Origin: Micromonospora humi
Lineage (GTDB): Bacteria; Actinomycetota; Actinomycetes; Mycobacteriales; Micromonosporaceae
NCBI RefSeq assembly: GCF_900090105.1
Contig: NZ_FMDM01000021.1
Coordinates: forward strand, 32,622 to 96,621
Direction: 5' to 3'
DNA: 64,000 nucleotides
The position numbers and the translations under genes are program-made. Under the pieces are notes generated by a model. That model did no database searches. It worked only from the letters and a program-made list of their open reading frames with translations, and was not told the origin of the DNA. Of this stretch, positions 41,222-49,707 are shown one piece after another. How positions within the stretch are numbered: the stretch's first letter is position 1; each line of letters opens with the position of its first letter.

Positions 41222-43302
41222 AGCAGGAACTCGTCTCCGTCCTGGCCGGCAACGCCTTCGCCATGGGCGACGCGCAGGGCGACATGGAGGCGCATCCGTG
41301 CGCCCCGATCGGCCTGTTCTCCTTCGACACCCGGTTCCTGTCCCACTGGGTGCTGACCGTCGACGGTGAGCGGTTGCAGTCGCTGTCGCGGGACGACCTG
41401 ACCTACTTCGAGACCCGCTTCGTGCTGGTGCCCGGCGCGGCCAGCCACTACGTGGACGCCGACGTGTCGGTGATCCGGCACCGCTGCCTCGACGAGGGAT
41501 TCCACGAGCAGCTCACGGTGCTGAACCACTCCGCCGAACCGGCCGACTTCACGGTGCGGATGGAGATCGGCAGCGACTTCGCCGACACCGCCGAGATCCG
41601 CCACCCCGGCCCGCGCCGGCCGACGGCCACCGCCGACCCGCAGCGCGGCGAGCTGCGGATCCGCCACCGGCGCGGGCGGTTCACCCGGGAGACGTGCGTC
41701 TCCAGCACCGCCCCGGCCGACGTCGACCAGCGGGGGATGACCTTCCGGATCCGGGTCGAGCCGAACGGCGCCTGGCGCACCGACCTGCACGTCAGCATGA
41801 TCATCCAGGGCGCCGGGGAACGGGACCTGCGGGCCGACATCGACTCCCACCGGGAGCAGGTCCGGCGGACCATGCGCGACGACCTGGCCCGCTGGTGCGA
41901 CCAGGCGCCGGAACTGGTCGCCGACCGTAAGCCCCTGGCGGCCGCGTACCGGCAGGCCCTGACCGACCTGGCCGCGCTGCGCTACACCCCGCTGGCGTAC
42001 GCCGAGCGGGTGCCGGTCGGCGGCCTGCCCTGGGCGATGACGCTGTACGGCCGGGACGCGCTGGTCACCTGCCTGGAGACGCTGCCGTTCACCCCGGAGC
42101 TGACCCCGGCGACGCTGCGGATGCTCGCGCTGGCGCAGGGCGGCCAGCTCGACGACTACCACGACGAGGAGCCCGGAAAGATCCTCGGCGAGCTGCGGTA
42201 CGGCGAGGCGGCGGCGTTCGACGACGAGCCCACCGCGCTCTACTACGGCGCGGCCGACACCACCCCGCTCTTCGTGGTCCTGCTCGACGAGTACGAACGC
42301 TGGACCGGCGACGCCGACCTGGTCCGGGAGTTGCGCCACCCGGCCCGGATGGCGTTGGACTGGATGACCGAGTACGGCGACCCGTACGGCGACGGCTACC
42401 TGCGCTACCAGCCGCGCAACACGACCAACGGGGTGGCCAACCAGACCTGGCGAAACTCGCCGGAGGCGATCGTCGACCGGCACGGCGTGCTGCCGCCCTA
42501 CCCGCGGGCCACCTGCGAACTGCAGGGGTACGCGTACGACGCGCGGATCCGGGGCGCCCGGTTGGCCCGCGAGTTCTGGGACGACCCGGAGTACGCCGAG
42601 CGGTTGGAGGCCGACGCGGCGTGCCTGCGGGAACGGTTCAACCACGACTTCTGGCTGCCGCAGCGGGGCTACTACGCGCTGGCCGTCACCCCCGACGGGA
42701 AGCCGGTCGACGCGCTCACCTCCGCCGTCGGGCATCTGCTGTGGAGCGGCATCGTCGAACCCGAGCGGGCCGACTCGCTGGCCGCCCACCTCTGCGGGCC
42801 GGACCTCTTCACCGGCTGGGGGGTGCGCACGTACGCCGACGGGCAGCGGCCGTACAACCCGGTCGGCGCGCACCTCGGCGCGGTCTGGCCGTCGGACAAC
42901 GCGTTCGTCGCCGCCGGCCTGCGCCGCTACGGCTACGACGACGAGGCGGCCCGGATCGCCGCCGGCGTGTTCGCCATGGCGGAGACGCTCGGCGGGTCGG
43001 TCCCGGAGGTGATCGCCGGTTATCCGCGCCGGCTCACGAAGTATCCGGTGCAGCTGCCGGCGGCCGGCCGCCCGCAGTCGTGGGCCTCGGGCGGCCTGCT
43101 GATGCTGCTCGCGACCATGCTCGGGCTGCGTCCGTGCGCGGACAACCTGCTGGTGAACCCGGTGATCCCCACCGGCTACGGCCGGATCGAGCTGCTCGAC
43201 GTGCCGGGCCGGTGGGGGCGGACCGACGCGTACGGCCGGGACCGGGACGGCGACCGGCGGATGCGCGGCGGCCGGGGGGAGGGCACCCGCCGCGCCGCCT
43301 GA
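41218..43302 (+). CDS. Glycogen debranching-type / amylo-alpha-1,6-glucosidase family enzyme
   Basis: A 694-residue protein. N-terminal domain (about 1-230, APIGLFSFDTRFLSHW ... ) matches the glycogen debranching N-terminal family, followed by an (alpha/alpha)6 barrel with GGLPWAMTLYGRDALVTCLETL, YQPRNTTNGVANQTWRNS, and NPVGAHLGAVWPSDNA. Likely a cytoplasmic glycoside hydrolase on alpha-glucan or a related storage sugar. ATG 41218 overlaps the SCP2 stop. The C-terminus ends in a Gly/Arg-rich tail. Confidence 0.88.
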   Translation: MKQELVSVLAGNAFAMGDAQGDMEAHPCAPIGLFSFDTRFLSHWVLTVDGERLQSLSRDDLTYFETRFVLVPGAASHYVDADVSVIRHRCLDEGFHEQLTVLNHSAEPADFTVRMEIGSDFADTAEIRHPGPRRPTATADPQRGELRIRHRRGRFTRETCVSSTAPADVDQRGMTFRIRVEPNGAWRTDLHVSMIIQGAGERDLRADIDSHREQVRRTMRDDLARWCDQAPELVADRKPLAAAYRQALTDLAALRYTPLAYAERVPVGGLPWAMTLYGRDALVTCLETLPFTPELTPATLRMLALAQGGQLDDYHDEEPGKILGELRYGEAAAFDDEPTALYYGAADTTPLFVVLLDEYERWTGDADLVRELRHPARMALDWMTEYGDPYGDGYLRYQPRNTTNGVANQTWRNSPEAIVDRHGVLPPYPRATCELQGYAYDARIRGARLAREFWDDPEYAERLEADAACLRERFNHDFWLPQRGYYALAVTPDGKPVDALTSAVGHLLWSGIVEPERADSLAAHLCGPDLFTGWGVRTYADGQRPYNPVGAHLGAVWPSDNAFVAAGLRRYGYDDEAARIAAGVFAMAETLGGSVPEVIAGYPRRLTKYPVQLPAAGRPQSWASGGLLMLLATMLGLRPCADNLLVNPVIPTGYGRIELLDVPGRWGRTDAYGRDRDGDRRMRGGRGEGTRRAA

Positions 43303-43318
43303 GCGGGCCCGCCCACCG

Positions 43319-44014
43319 TCACGAAGGTGCCTTCTCGCTACCGGAGGCGGTGAGCGGGGGCTCCTCCTTCACGGCGGCCGGCGGCGGCGCGGCTCGGGCG
43401 AGCAGCCGGTCGACGCCCACGAAGAGCAGGCCCAGCAGCCAGAACATGGTGGCGAACCCGAGGGCGCTGAGCCCGACGCCGTCGTAGCCGAGCTGCCCGG
43501 CGTCGAGGAACGGGTACGGGTAGCGGTGCACGACGAGCCCACGCACCAGCGCGAAGCCGAGATAGGCCAGCGGGAACGCCAACCACCAGGCGGCGTACCG
43601 GGGGTGGAGCCGACCGCGCCGGTCGAACAGCGCCCAGTCGGCGACCGCGAGCAGCGGCACCACGGTGTGCAGGAGTTGATTGCCCCACCACTCGCCCGGC
43701 TCCCGGTGCGGCTGGGTCATCGCGAACGGGCTGGCGGGATTGGCCAGCACCAGGTGGTAGACCGTGCCGGTGATGGTGATGTAGAGGGTCACCGCGCCCT
43801 TGAGCACGCTGGGCGGTTCCGCGCGGTCCCGCGCGGCGCGCCAGGCGGCGTAGCCGGCGAGGACGCCGACGGCCACGTTGCTCTGGATGGTGAAGTAGGG
43901 CAGCAGACCGGTCACCGTGGCCGGGCCGAGCGCGGTGAGCACGATGCCGGCCACCACGCCGAGCACCACTGCCGCGCGGAGGAGGATCGCCGGTAGACGA
44001 CGCCGGGGGGTCAT
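43319..44014 (-). CDS. Pr6Pr family membrane protein
   Basis: A 231-residue protein with six predicted membrane helices. LPYFTIQSNVAVGVLAG and HTVVPLLAVADWALFDRR, then YPYPFLDAGQLGYDG, are hallmarks of Pr6Pr (FAR-17a/AIG1-like) proteins. Function unknown. The C-terminal tail is hydrophilic. Lies convergent to the debranching enzyme. Confidence 0.88.
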   Translation of the reverse strand: MTPRRRLPAILLRAAVVLGVVAGIVLTALGPATVTGLLPYFTIQSNVAVGVLAGYAAWRAARDRAEPPSVLKGAVTLYITITGTVYHLVLANPASPFAMTQPHREPGEWWGNQLLHTVVPLLAVADWALFDRRGRLHPRYAAWWLAFPLAYLGFALVRGLVVHRYPYPFLDAGQLGYDGVGLSALGFATMFWLLGLLFVGVDRLLARAAPPPAAVKEEPPLTASGSEKAPS

Positions 44015-44037
44015 CGGCGCAAGTTACCAGCCGGTCG

Positions 44038-44964
44038 TCAGCCGGTCGGCGGCCCGTCCGGGGTGGGTGTGCCGCCCGTCGGTGGCCGCGCCGCACCGGA
44101 ACCACGGCCGGCCGGCGTCCGCCGGACGCCGGACGTGGGTTCGCCCGGTGTCCGTGCGGCGCCGGACGTGGGGGCGGCGGTGCCGGAGGGCGGTCCGCCG
44201 GTGCCCGGGCCGGGCACGCTCGGGGCGGGTGTCCCGGTGGGCGGGCCGGTCGGGTGGCCGGTCGGGTCCGAGCCGGACGGCGGTCCGGTCGGCCCCGGGG
44301 AGCCGGCGAGCAGGCCGGTGCAGTAGGCGGGGACCCGGTCCGCGCCGCCCGCGGCGGCGACCAGGCCGGCGAAGGCCGGCGCCGCGAGGGCGCGGCCCCG
44401 CTCGGCCTCGCCGACAGCCCGGTAGGCGACGCAGAGCCCGGCCGGCGTCGACAGGTCGGGCGCGCCGGCGGTCGGGCCGATGGCCGGGCGCGTCGGGTGG
44501 GCCGTGGGCGCCGACCCGGCCGTGGACGGTGCGGCGGGGGTGGCGGTGGCGGTGGCGGTGGTGCGGTCGGGCGGTGGCGCCTCGCCCCGACCGGCTCCGG
44601 GCAGGTTCCCGGTCACCGCGGCCAGCGCGACGCCGCCGGTGAGCGTGGCGGCCAGCGTGGCGAGGGCGACCTTGACGCCGAGCAGGGTGGCGACCCGTCG
44701 GGCGGGGCGGTCGGCCGACCCACCACCGGCATCCACGGCCGGTCGGCGCACCGGGACGACCACCGGTTGCCGGCCGGTGACCGACGCCCGGGCCGCCCGG
44801 AACTGCGCGACGGCGGCCGTCTCCCCGTCGAGTTCCCCGGCCCGGGGCCCGGCGCGCGCGGCGTCGAGGCACCGGACGAGCGCCGGCGGAGCAGTGGGCA
44901 CGCCGCCGCGCGAACCGTCGAGCAGGCGCTCGACGGTTTCCTGGTCCAGGCGGGGTGCGGCCAT
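44038..44964 (-). CDS. Single-pass membrane protein with Pro/Thr-rich tail
   Basis: A 308-residue protein. Cytoplasmic N-terminus (about 1-92), one membrane helix (VKVALATLAATLTGGVALAA, about 96-115), then a region that is Pro/Thr/Gly-rich. A helical segment (LSTPAGLCVAYRAVGEAERG, about 170-190) with Cys residues sits in the outer part. The N-terminal LDGSRGGVPTAPPALVRCLDAAR resembles actinobacterial anti-sigma-like proteins, but no sigma factor is adjacent. Start ATG 44964 with GAGGGT upstream. Confidence 0.8.
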   Translation of the reverse strand: MAAPRLDQETVERLLDGSRGGVPTAPPALVRCLDAARAGPRAGELDGETAAVAQFRAARASVTGRQPVVVPVRRPAVDAGGGSADRPARRVATLLGVKVALATLAATLTGGVALAAVTGNLPGAGRGEAPPPDRTTATATATPAAPSTAGSAPTAHPTRPAIGPTAGAPDLSTPAGLCVAYRAVGEAERGRALAAPAFAGLVAAAGGADRVPAYCTGLLAGSPGPTGPPSGSDPTGHPTGPPTGTPAPSVPGPGTGGPPSGTAAPTSGAARTPGEPTSGVRRTPAGRGSGAARPPTGGTPTPDGPPTG

Positions 44965-45046
44965 CTCGTGACCCTCAGCGCCGCGACCTGCCCGAGCGTC
45001 ACACGCCGGACCCCACCGACCGGGTGAGACCGGTCACTGCGAGCGG

Positions 45047-45553
45047 TCAACCCATGGTCTTCGCCCCGTCGATCGACTCGCGGATGATGTCGGCGTGACC
45101 GGCGTGCTGGGAGATCTCGGCGACCAGGTGCAGCAGCACCCGGCGCACCGTCCAGGCGGCTCCCGGGGTGAACCACGGCTCGTCCGGCAGCGGGTGTGCG
45201 GCGTCCAGGTCGAGCGTGGCGACGAGCGTGTCCGTCTCGGCGGCCACCCGGTCGAACTCGGCGAGCAGCCCGGCCAGGGTGTCGCCCTCGACCATCCGGA
45301 ACTGGCCGGCCCAGTCGACCGGTTCGGCGCGCATCGCCTCGGCGCCGCCGACCGCGAACCGCGCCCAGCTCCGTTCGGTGCTCGCCACGTGCTTGACGAT
45401 GCCGCCGAGACACAGCTCGCTGGCCGTGCTGCGGCGCGCCGCCTGCTCGTCGTCCAGCCCCGCCAGGGTCTGGCGGAGGAAGCCGCGGTGCCGGCGCAGC
45501 GATTCGAGCAGGTCGGCCCGTTCGCCGGTGAGAACCTGGTCGGTGACGTTCAT
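45047..45553 (-). CDS. DinB-family protein (DUF664 type)
   Basis: A 168-residue helical protein. GGIVKHVASTERSW, RRVLLHLVAEISQHAGHADIIRESIDG show the three His of the DinB metal site (His near 53, and the HLxxE..QHxGH group). Likely a thiol-transferase-like or detoxification enzyme. Start ATG 45553 has AGAGGAA upstream. Divergent from the DUF72 gene. Confidence 0.9.
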   Translation of the reverse strand: MNVTDQVLTGERADLLESLRRHRGFLRQTLAGLDDEQAARRSTASELCLGGIVKHVASTERSWARFAVGGAEAMRAEPVDWAGQFRMVEGDTLAGLLAEFDRVAAETDTLVATLDLDAAHPLPDEPWFTPGAAWTVRRVLLHLVAEISQHAGHADIIRESIDGAKTMG

Positions 45554-45674
45554 GTCGTTCGTTCCTCTCGATCGACGACCCGACGTCACGGTACGACCCC
45601 GCACCGACATCCCGTGCGCTCCACACCAGAGCCCCCGGTTGCCGGTCCGTCCGGTTCGCGGTGAACTGGATGAC

Positions 45675-46565
45675 ATGGGTGTCATCAAGGTGGGCACGTC
45701 CTCGTGGGCCGACGCGATGCTGGTCCGTTCCGGCTGGTACCCGCGCGGGACCAACACCCCGGCGGGCCGGCTGAGCTGGTATGCCGAGCACTTCGGACTG
45801 GTCGAGGTGGACACCTCGTACTACGCGGTGCCGGCGGTGGAGACCACGACCGCCTGGGCGGACGCCACCCCGCCCGGTTTCACCTTCGACGTCAAGGCGT
45901 TCCGGCTGTTCACCGGCCACCACACGCCGGTCGAGGCGCTGCCGAAGGACCTGCGACCGGCCGGCGGGCCGAGCCGGATCCGGTGGCGCGACCTGCCCGT
46001 CGGCGCGTACGACGAGCTGTGGGACCGGTTCCACGCGGCGCTGGCGCCGCTCGCGGCGGCCGACCGGCTCGGCGCGGTGCTGTTGCAGTTCCCGCCCTGG
46101 CTGGCCCGCGGCGACGCGGCCCGGCGGCGGATCCTGGCCGCCGCGCAGCGGTGCCGTCCCCATCCGGTCACGGTCGAGCTGCGGCACTCCTCCTGGTTCA
46201 CCGAGGACGCGGTGGTCGACACCGTGACGTTCCTGCGCGAGCACGGGCTGGGCTACGGCTGCGTGGACATGCCACAGGGGCACGCCTCCTCGGTGCCGCC
46301 GATCCTGGTCGCCACCACCGACCTGGCCGTGGTGCGGTTCCACGGCCACAGCGAGGCGTGGGAGAGCGGCGACAAGCAGGAGCGGTTCCGCTACGCCTAC
46401 GGCGACCGGGAGCTGCGGCACTGGTCGGTGCTGCTGCGCGAGCTGGCCGACCAGTGCGCCGAGCTGCACGTGTTGCTGAACAACTGCTGCGGGGACCAGG
46501 CCCAGCGCGACGCCGTCCGCCTCGCCGACCTGCTCGGCGTGGTGCCCGCCGGCGCGCGGGCCTGA
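45675..46565 (+). CDS. DUF72 family TIM-barrel protein
   Basis: A 296-residue DUF72 protein. KVGTSSWADAMLVRSGWYP and YAEHFGLVEVDTSYYAVP open the family, with FDVKAFRLFTGHHTP, VTVELRHSSWF and VVRFHGHSEAW following. Starts at ATG 45675 with weak signal. Compared with the paralog at 23175-24014 it has the standard VGTSSW motif, where that one has VGCAMW. Confidence 0.88.
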   Translation: MGVIKVGTSSWADAMLVRSGWYPRGTNTPAGRLSWYAEHFGLVEVDTSYYAVPAVETTTAWADATPPGFTFDVKAFRLFTGHHTPVEALPKDLRPAGGPSRIRWRDLPVGAYDELWDRFHAALAPLAAADRLGAVLLQFPPWLARGDAARRRILAAAQRCRPHPVTVELRHSSWFTEDAVVDTVTFLREHGLGYGCVDMPQGHASSVPPILVATTDLAVVRFHGHSEAWESGDKQERFRYAYGDRELRHWSVLLRELADQCAELHVLLNNCCGDQAQRDAVRLADLLGVVPAGARA

Positions 46566-46622
46566 AGGTTTTCCGGTCGACCTCGCGGGTACCGGCCCGG
46601 GAACGAGAGCGAGGGGGGACAC

Positions 46623-46817
46623 GTGGACGAGCGGCGGGACGAGACGGCCCCGGACGACCGGGATCCCCGGGCGACCCGGGACGCCGAGGAGGCGCACGGC
46701 GGCAGCATGGCCCCGGGCCTGGTGGACGACACCGGGCACCCGGTGTCCGGGTCGCCGGTGCCGGCGAACGAGCAGGCCGCGCCGGGCCGCCCGGGTGAGG
46801 ACGGCACCGGCTCCTGA
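46623..46817 (+). CDS. Small acidic hydrophilic protein
   Basis: A 64-residue protein (VDERRDETAPDDRDP..., many Asp/Glu/Arg, no hydrophobic segment). Start GTG 46623 with GAGGGGGGA upstream. Function unknown; probably expressed after DUF72 with a 57-base gap. It ends 12 bases before a strong terminator. Confidence 0.6.
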   Translation: MDERRDETAPDDRDPRATRDAEEAHGGSMAPGLVDDTGHPVSGSPVPANEQAAPGRPGEDGTGS

Positions 46818-46828
46818 GCGGGCACCGT

Positions 46829-46866
46829 GCGGCCGGTGACCCACCCCGATGTGGGTCACCGGCCGC
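46829..46866. terminator. Perfect 16-bp hairpin
   Basis: Arms 46829-46844 and 46851-46866 with a 6-base loop between the convergent small acidic protein and the leftward membrane protein. Confidence 0.85.
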
Positions 46867-46875
46867 GCGGTGGTC

Positions 46876-47505
46876 TCAGCGACCGGACGTGACCAGCTGC
46901 CGGCCGACCGCGCCCACGGCGGCCATCTTGCCGAGGTTCTTCGGCGTGGACATCACCCCGCCGGCCCGGTTGAGCATGCCGCGGAACACCTGCCCCGGCT
47001 TCTGCTGCTCGCTCATGTACGCCGTCACCACGACCAGCGCGCCGGTCAGCGCCGGGATCGCCCACTGGAGCATCCTCATCTGCCGCTGACTGGCGGCGAC
47101 GCTCGCCGGGGTGTGGTGGTTCGGTTCGGTGGTCCCGTCCACCGGCGGCCCGCCCGCCTTCTCCAGGCGCAGGCCGACCAGCTTGCTGTACCCGGTGACC
47201 GCGAGCGCCCCGACGGTCAGCGCGGTCTTCACCGCGCTCGCCTTGCCCACGCCGGCCTGCCGGGCCATCCGTGGGCTCTCGGTGACCAGTTCGCCGACCG
47301 CGCCGGCCAGGTGGGCGCCGATCGCCGCCGCGTTCACCGGGGTCCACCGGGCCCAGCCGGCCGAGGCGATCGGCAGCCGCTGCGTGGTGTCGTCGATTCG
47401 TGCCGCCGCGCCGTTGACGCCGAGCGCCCCCATCAGTGAGCCGCCGAACCAGGCCGCCAGGCCCAGGTCGTGCATCGAGCGCAACGCGGTGTGCCGTTCG
47501 GACAT
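46876..47505 (-). CDS. Conserved actinobacterial membrane protein, unknown function
   Basis: A 209-residue protein. LRSMHDLGLAAWFGGSLMGALGVNGAA at the N-terminus and two membrane stretches (VKTALTVGALAVTGYSKLVG, WAIPALTGALVVVTAYM) are conserved in actinobacteria as I recall. Start ATG 47505 has GGAGGGGG upstream. No known fold; not assigned. Confidence 0.85.
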   Translation of the reverse strand: MSERHTALRSMHDLGLAAWFGGSLMGALGVNGAAARIDDTTQRLPIASAGWARWTPVNAAAIGAHLAGAVGELVTESPRMARQAGVGKASAVKTALTVGALAVTGYSKLVGLRLEKAGGPPVDGTTEPNHHTPASVAASQRQMRMLQWAIPALTGALVVVTAYMSEQQKPGQVFRGMLNRAGGVMSTPKNLGKMAAVGAVGRQLVTSGR

Positions 47506-47558
47506 CTGATCCCCCTCCGCCGTGTTCGGGCGGTGCGGCATACCCGTCCTCGGCGCGC

Positions 47559-48428
47559 TCACGCCCCCGAAACGCCTGACGGCAGCGAGCCCGCGAACGC
47601 GGCCATCCGGGCGGCCAGCGGTGCCCCGGCGCGGACCCAGGTGAAGTGGTCGAGCGGGGCGCCCGCCTCGGCGACGGTGTAGCGGTGCCGGGTCACCGGC
47701 GCGGCGGTCAGCTTGTCGCAGAGGTGGTCCAGCGTCTCGTGCGGCGTGTACTGGTCGTCGTCGACGCTGACCGCGAGCACCGGTGTCCGGATCCGCCGCA
47801 CGGCGGCCTCGGTGTCCACCCCGTCGAGCGCCGGGAACCGCCCGGTGCGGGCGGTGTGCGCCCAGTCGCGGATCACGCCGCGCGCCTGCCGGCCGCCGAA
47901 CCCCCAACCGGGCCAGACGCCGAGCACCCGGGCCGCCGCCGCGATGCCCTGGGTGTACGGGAGCACGCCCCAACCGCGAAGCCCCGGATACCGCCGCCAC
48001 CAGGGCAGGCCCACGGCCACCAGGGCCAGCCCGTCGACCCGGCCGGCGTCGTGCAGCGCCTGGTGCAGCACGGCGACCTGGCCACCGAGGGAGTGCCCGA
48101 GCAGCACCCGGACGCGCCCGTCCAACCGGGGCTTGAGCGCGTCCAGCACCGCGCCGAGGTCGCCGGCCAGCTCGGCGTAGCCGTACCGGCAGGTGCGGGA
48201 CGGCGCGGGGGTGCTCTCCCCGGTGCCGCGCAGGTCCGCCACGATCACCGCGAACCCGGCGTCGCGCAGCGCGGCGGCGAAGGGCCGGTAGTAGCGGGCG
48301 CGGACGCCCATGGCCGGCCAGATCAGCACCACCGGCGCGCCGGGCGGCCCGTCCGGTTCCGGGTGGACCTGCACGCCGATCCGTGCGCCGTCGACGTCCA
48401 CGTACTCCTGCGCGTACTCGCCACTCAC
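47559..48428 (-). CDS. Alpha/beta hydrolase
   Basis: A 289-residue hydrolase. Nucleophile elbow GHSLGG, preceded by VLIWPAMGVRARYYRPFA and ADLRGTGES; a likely acid residue is in VSVDDDQYTP and the His in APLDHFTWV. Likely esterase or lipase-like. Start GTG 48428 with weak signal. Divergent from the Rrf2 gene across 158 bases. Confidence 0.88.
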   Translation of the reverse strand: MSGEYAQEYVDVDGARIGVQVHPEPDGPPGAPVVLIWPAMGVRARYYRPFAAALRDAGFAVIVADLRGTGESTPAPSRTCRYGYAELAGDLGAVLDALKPRLDGRVRVLLGHSLGGQVAVLHQALHDAGRVDGLALVAVGLPWWRRYPGLRGWGVLPYTQGIAAAARVLGVWPGWGFGGRQARGVIRDWAHTARTGRFPALDGVDTEAAVRRIRTPVLAVSVDDDQYTPHETLDHLCDKLTAAPVTRHRYTVAEAGAPLDHFTWVRAGAPLAARMAAFAGSLPSGVSGA

Positions 48429-48586
48429 CGGCCCAGCCTAGCTACCGACGGGTAGCAAGCGGTGGCCGGACCCGCCGCGCCGCGTGCCGGTCAGCCGGGC
48501 GGGCCCGGACACCTCGTGCTCGATTCGCGAAGGTCACCGGAATCTGCCCCGTGTCGCGATCGGCGTCGACTCGTTAGGGTCGGCAC

Positions 48587-49024
48587 GTGAGGCTGAACCG
48601 GTCGACCGACATGGCCCTGCGGATCGCCATGCTGACCGCCGCGTCCCCGGTCCGCGCCACGGTCGACGAACTCGCCACCCGGCTCGCGCTGCCCCGCAGC
48701 CACGTCGCCAAGGTGGTCCAACGGCTGCAGCGCCTCGGCGTCCTGGTGACCATCCGGGGCCGGTCCGGCGGGGTGGCCTTCGCCGAACACGCCGGCCGGC
48801 TGACCGTCGGGCAGGTGGTCCGCGCGTTCGAGGGCGACGACGAGGTGGTCAACTGCGCCGCGCCGGCCTGCCCGCTGGTCGCCGGCTGCCGACTGCGCGG
48901 CGAGCTGCGCCGCGCCCAGGCCGCGTTCCTGGCCGTCCTCGACGGCGTACGCCTCGGCGACCTGGTGGACGGGCCGGCCGGCCCGCTCCTGCTCAGCCTC
49001 GGCGTCGCCCCGGCGGCCCGCTGA
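48587..49024 (+). CDS. Rrf2-family regulator, NsrR-like with iron-sulfur Cys cluster
   Basis: A 145-residue winged-helix regulator. RSTDMALRIAMLTAA ... VDELATRLALPRSHVAKVVQRLQRLG is the DNA-binding domain with the typical Rrf2 LVxxxRGRxGG wing (here VTIRGRSGGVAFA). Three cysteines C-x4-C-x5-C (NCAAPACPLVAGC, residues about 86-97) match the cluster ligands of NsrR, an NO sensor. Start GTG 48587. The following gene overlaps (TGATG) and encodes a methyltransferase, unlike NsrR's usual flavohaemoglobin target. Confidence 0.9.
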   Translation: MRLNRSTDMALRIAMLTAASPVRATVDELATRLALPRSHVAKVVQRLQRLGVLVTIRGRSGGVAFAEHAGRLTVGQVVRAFEGDDEVVNCAAPACPLVAGCRLRGELRRAQAAFLAVLDGVRLGDLVDGPAGPLLLSLGVAPAAR

Positions 49025-49656
49025 TGGGCGTCTCCCACCCGATCTTCGCCCGGCAGTTCGCCCGCGCCAGCGTCGCCCTGGACGCCGCCGGGATGGCCGC
49101 GCACCGGCGGCGCCTGGTGACCGGGCTGCGCGGCCGGGTGGTCGAGGTCGGCGCCGGCAACGGGCGCAACCTGCCGCACTACCCACCGGCCGTCACCGGG
49201 GTGCTCGCCGTGGAGCCGGAGCCGCGGCTGCGCGCCCTCGCCCGCGCCGCCGCGCCCGCGGCCCGGGTGCCGGTGACGGTGGCCGCCGGCCTGGGCGAGG
49301 CGCTGCCGGTCGCCGACGGCGCCGCCGACGCGGTGGTGTTCTCGCTGGTGCTCTGCTCGGTGCCGGACCAGTCGGTGGCGCTGGGCGAGGCGCGCCGGAT
49401 TCTCCGGCCCGGCGGTGAGCTGCGCTTCTACGAGCACGTGGTGGCGGAGACGCCGGGCCTGCGCCGGGCCCAGCGCCTCGCCGACGCGACGCTCTGGCCG
49501 CTGTTCTGCGCCGGCTGCCACACCGCCCGCGACACCCTGGCCGCGATCCGGGCCGCCGGCTTCACCGTGACCGAGGTCGACCGGTTCCGCTTCCCCGAGG
49601 CCGGGATGCCGGTGCCCGCCTCGCCGCACGTGCTCGGCGCCGCTCTCCGGCCCTGA
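49024..49656 (+). CDS. Class I SAM-dependent methyltransferase
   Basis: A 210-residue methyltransferase. VVEVGAGNGRNLPHYP is the SAM motif I, VLAVEPEPRLRALA gives the acidic ribose-binding residue, and FSLVLCSVPDQSVALGEARRILRPGGELRFYEHV follows the small-molecule methyltransferase pattern. ATG 49024 overlaps the Rrf2 stop, so it may be under the regulator's control. It resembles methyltransferase-like proteins 7/UbiE types. The gene ends in front of a 20-bp hairpin. Confidence 0.9.
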   Translation: MGVSHPIFARQFARASVALDAAGMAAHRRRLVTGLRGRVVEVGAGNGRNLPHYPPAVTGVLAVEPEPRLRALARAAAPAARVPVTVAAGLGEALPVADGAADAVVFSLVLCSVPDQSVALGEARRILRPGGELRFYEHVVAETPGLRRAQRLADATLWPLFCAGCHTARDTLAAIRAAGFTVTEVDRFRFPEAGMPVPASPHVLGAALRP

Positions 49657-49661
49657 CTGCC

Positions 49662-49707
49662 ACGTCGTGGCCGGCGTCCCCGGGTGCGGGGACGCCGGCC
49701 ACGACGT
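49662..49707. terminator. Perfect 20-bp hairpin
   Basis: Arms 49662-49681 and 49688-49707 with a 6-base loop; the strongest stem in the window. Its right arm ends at the first base of the stop codon of the leftward hydrolase. It separates convergent genes. Confidence 0.9.
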
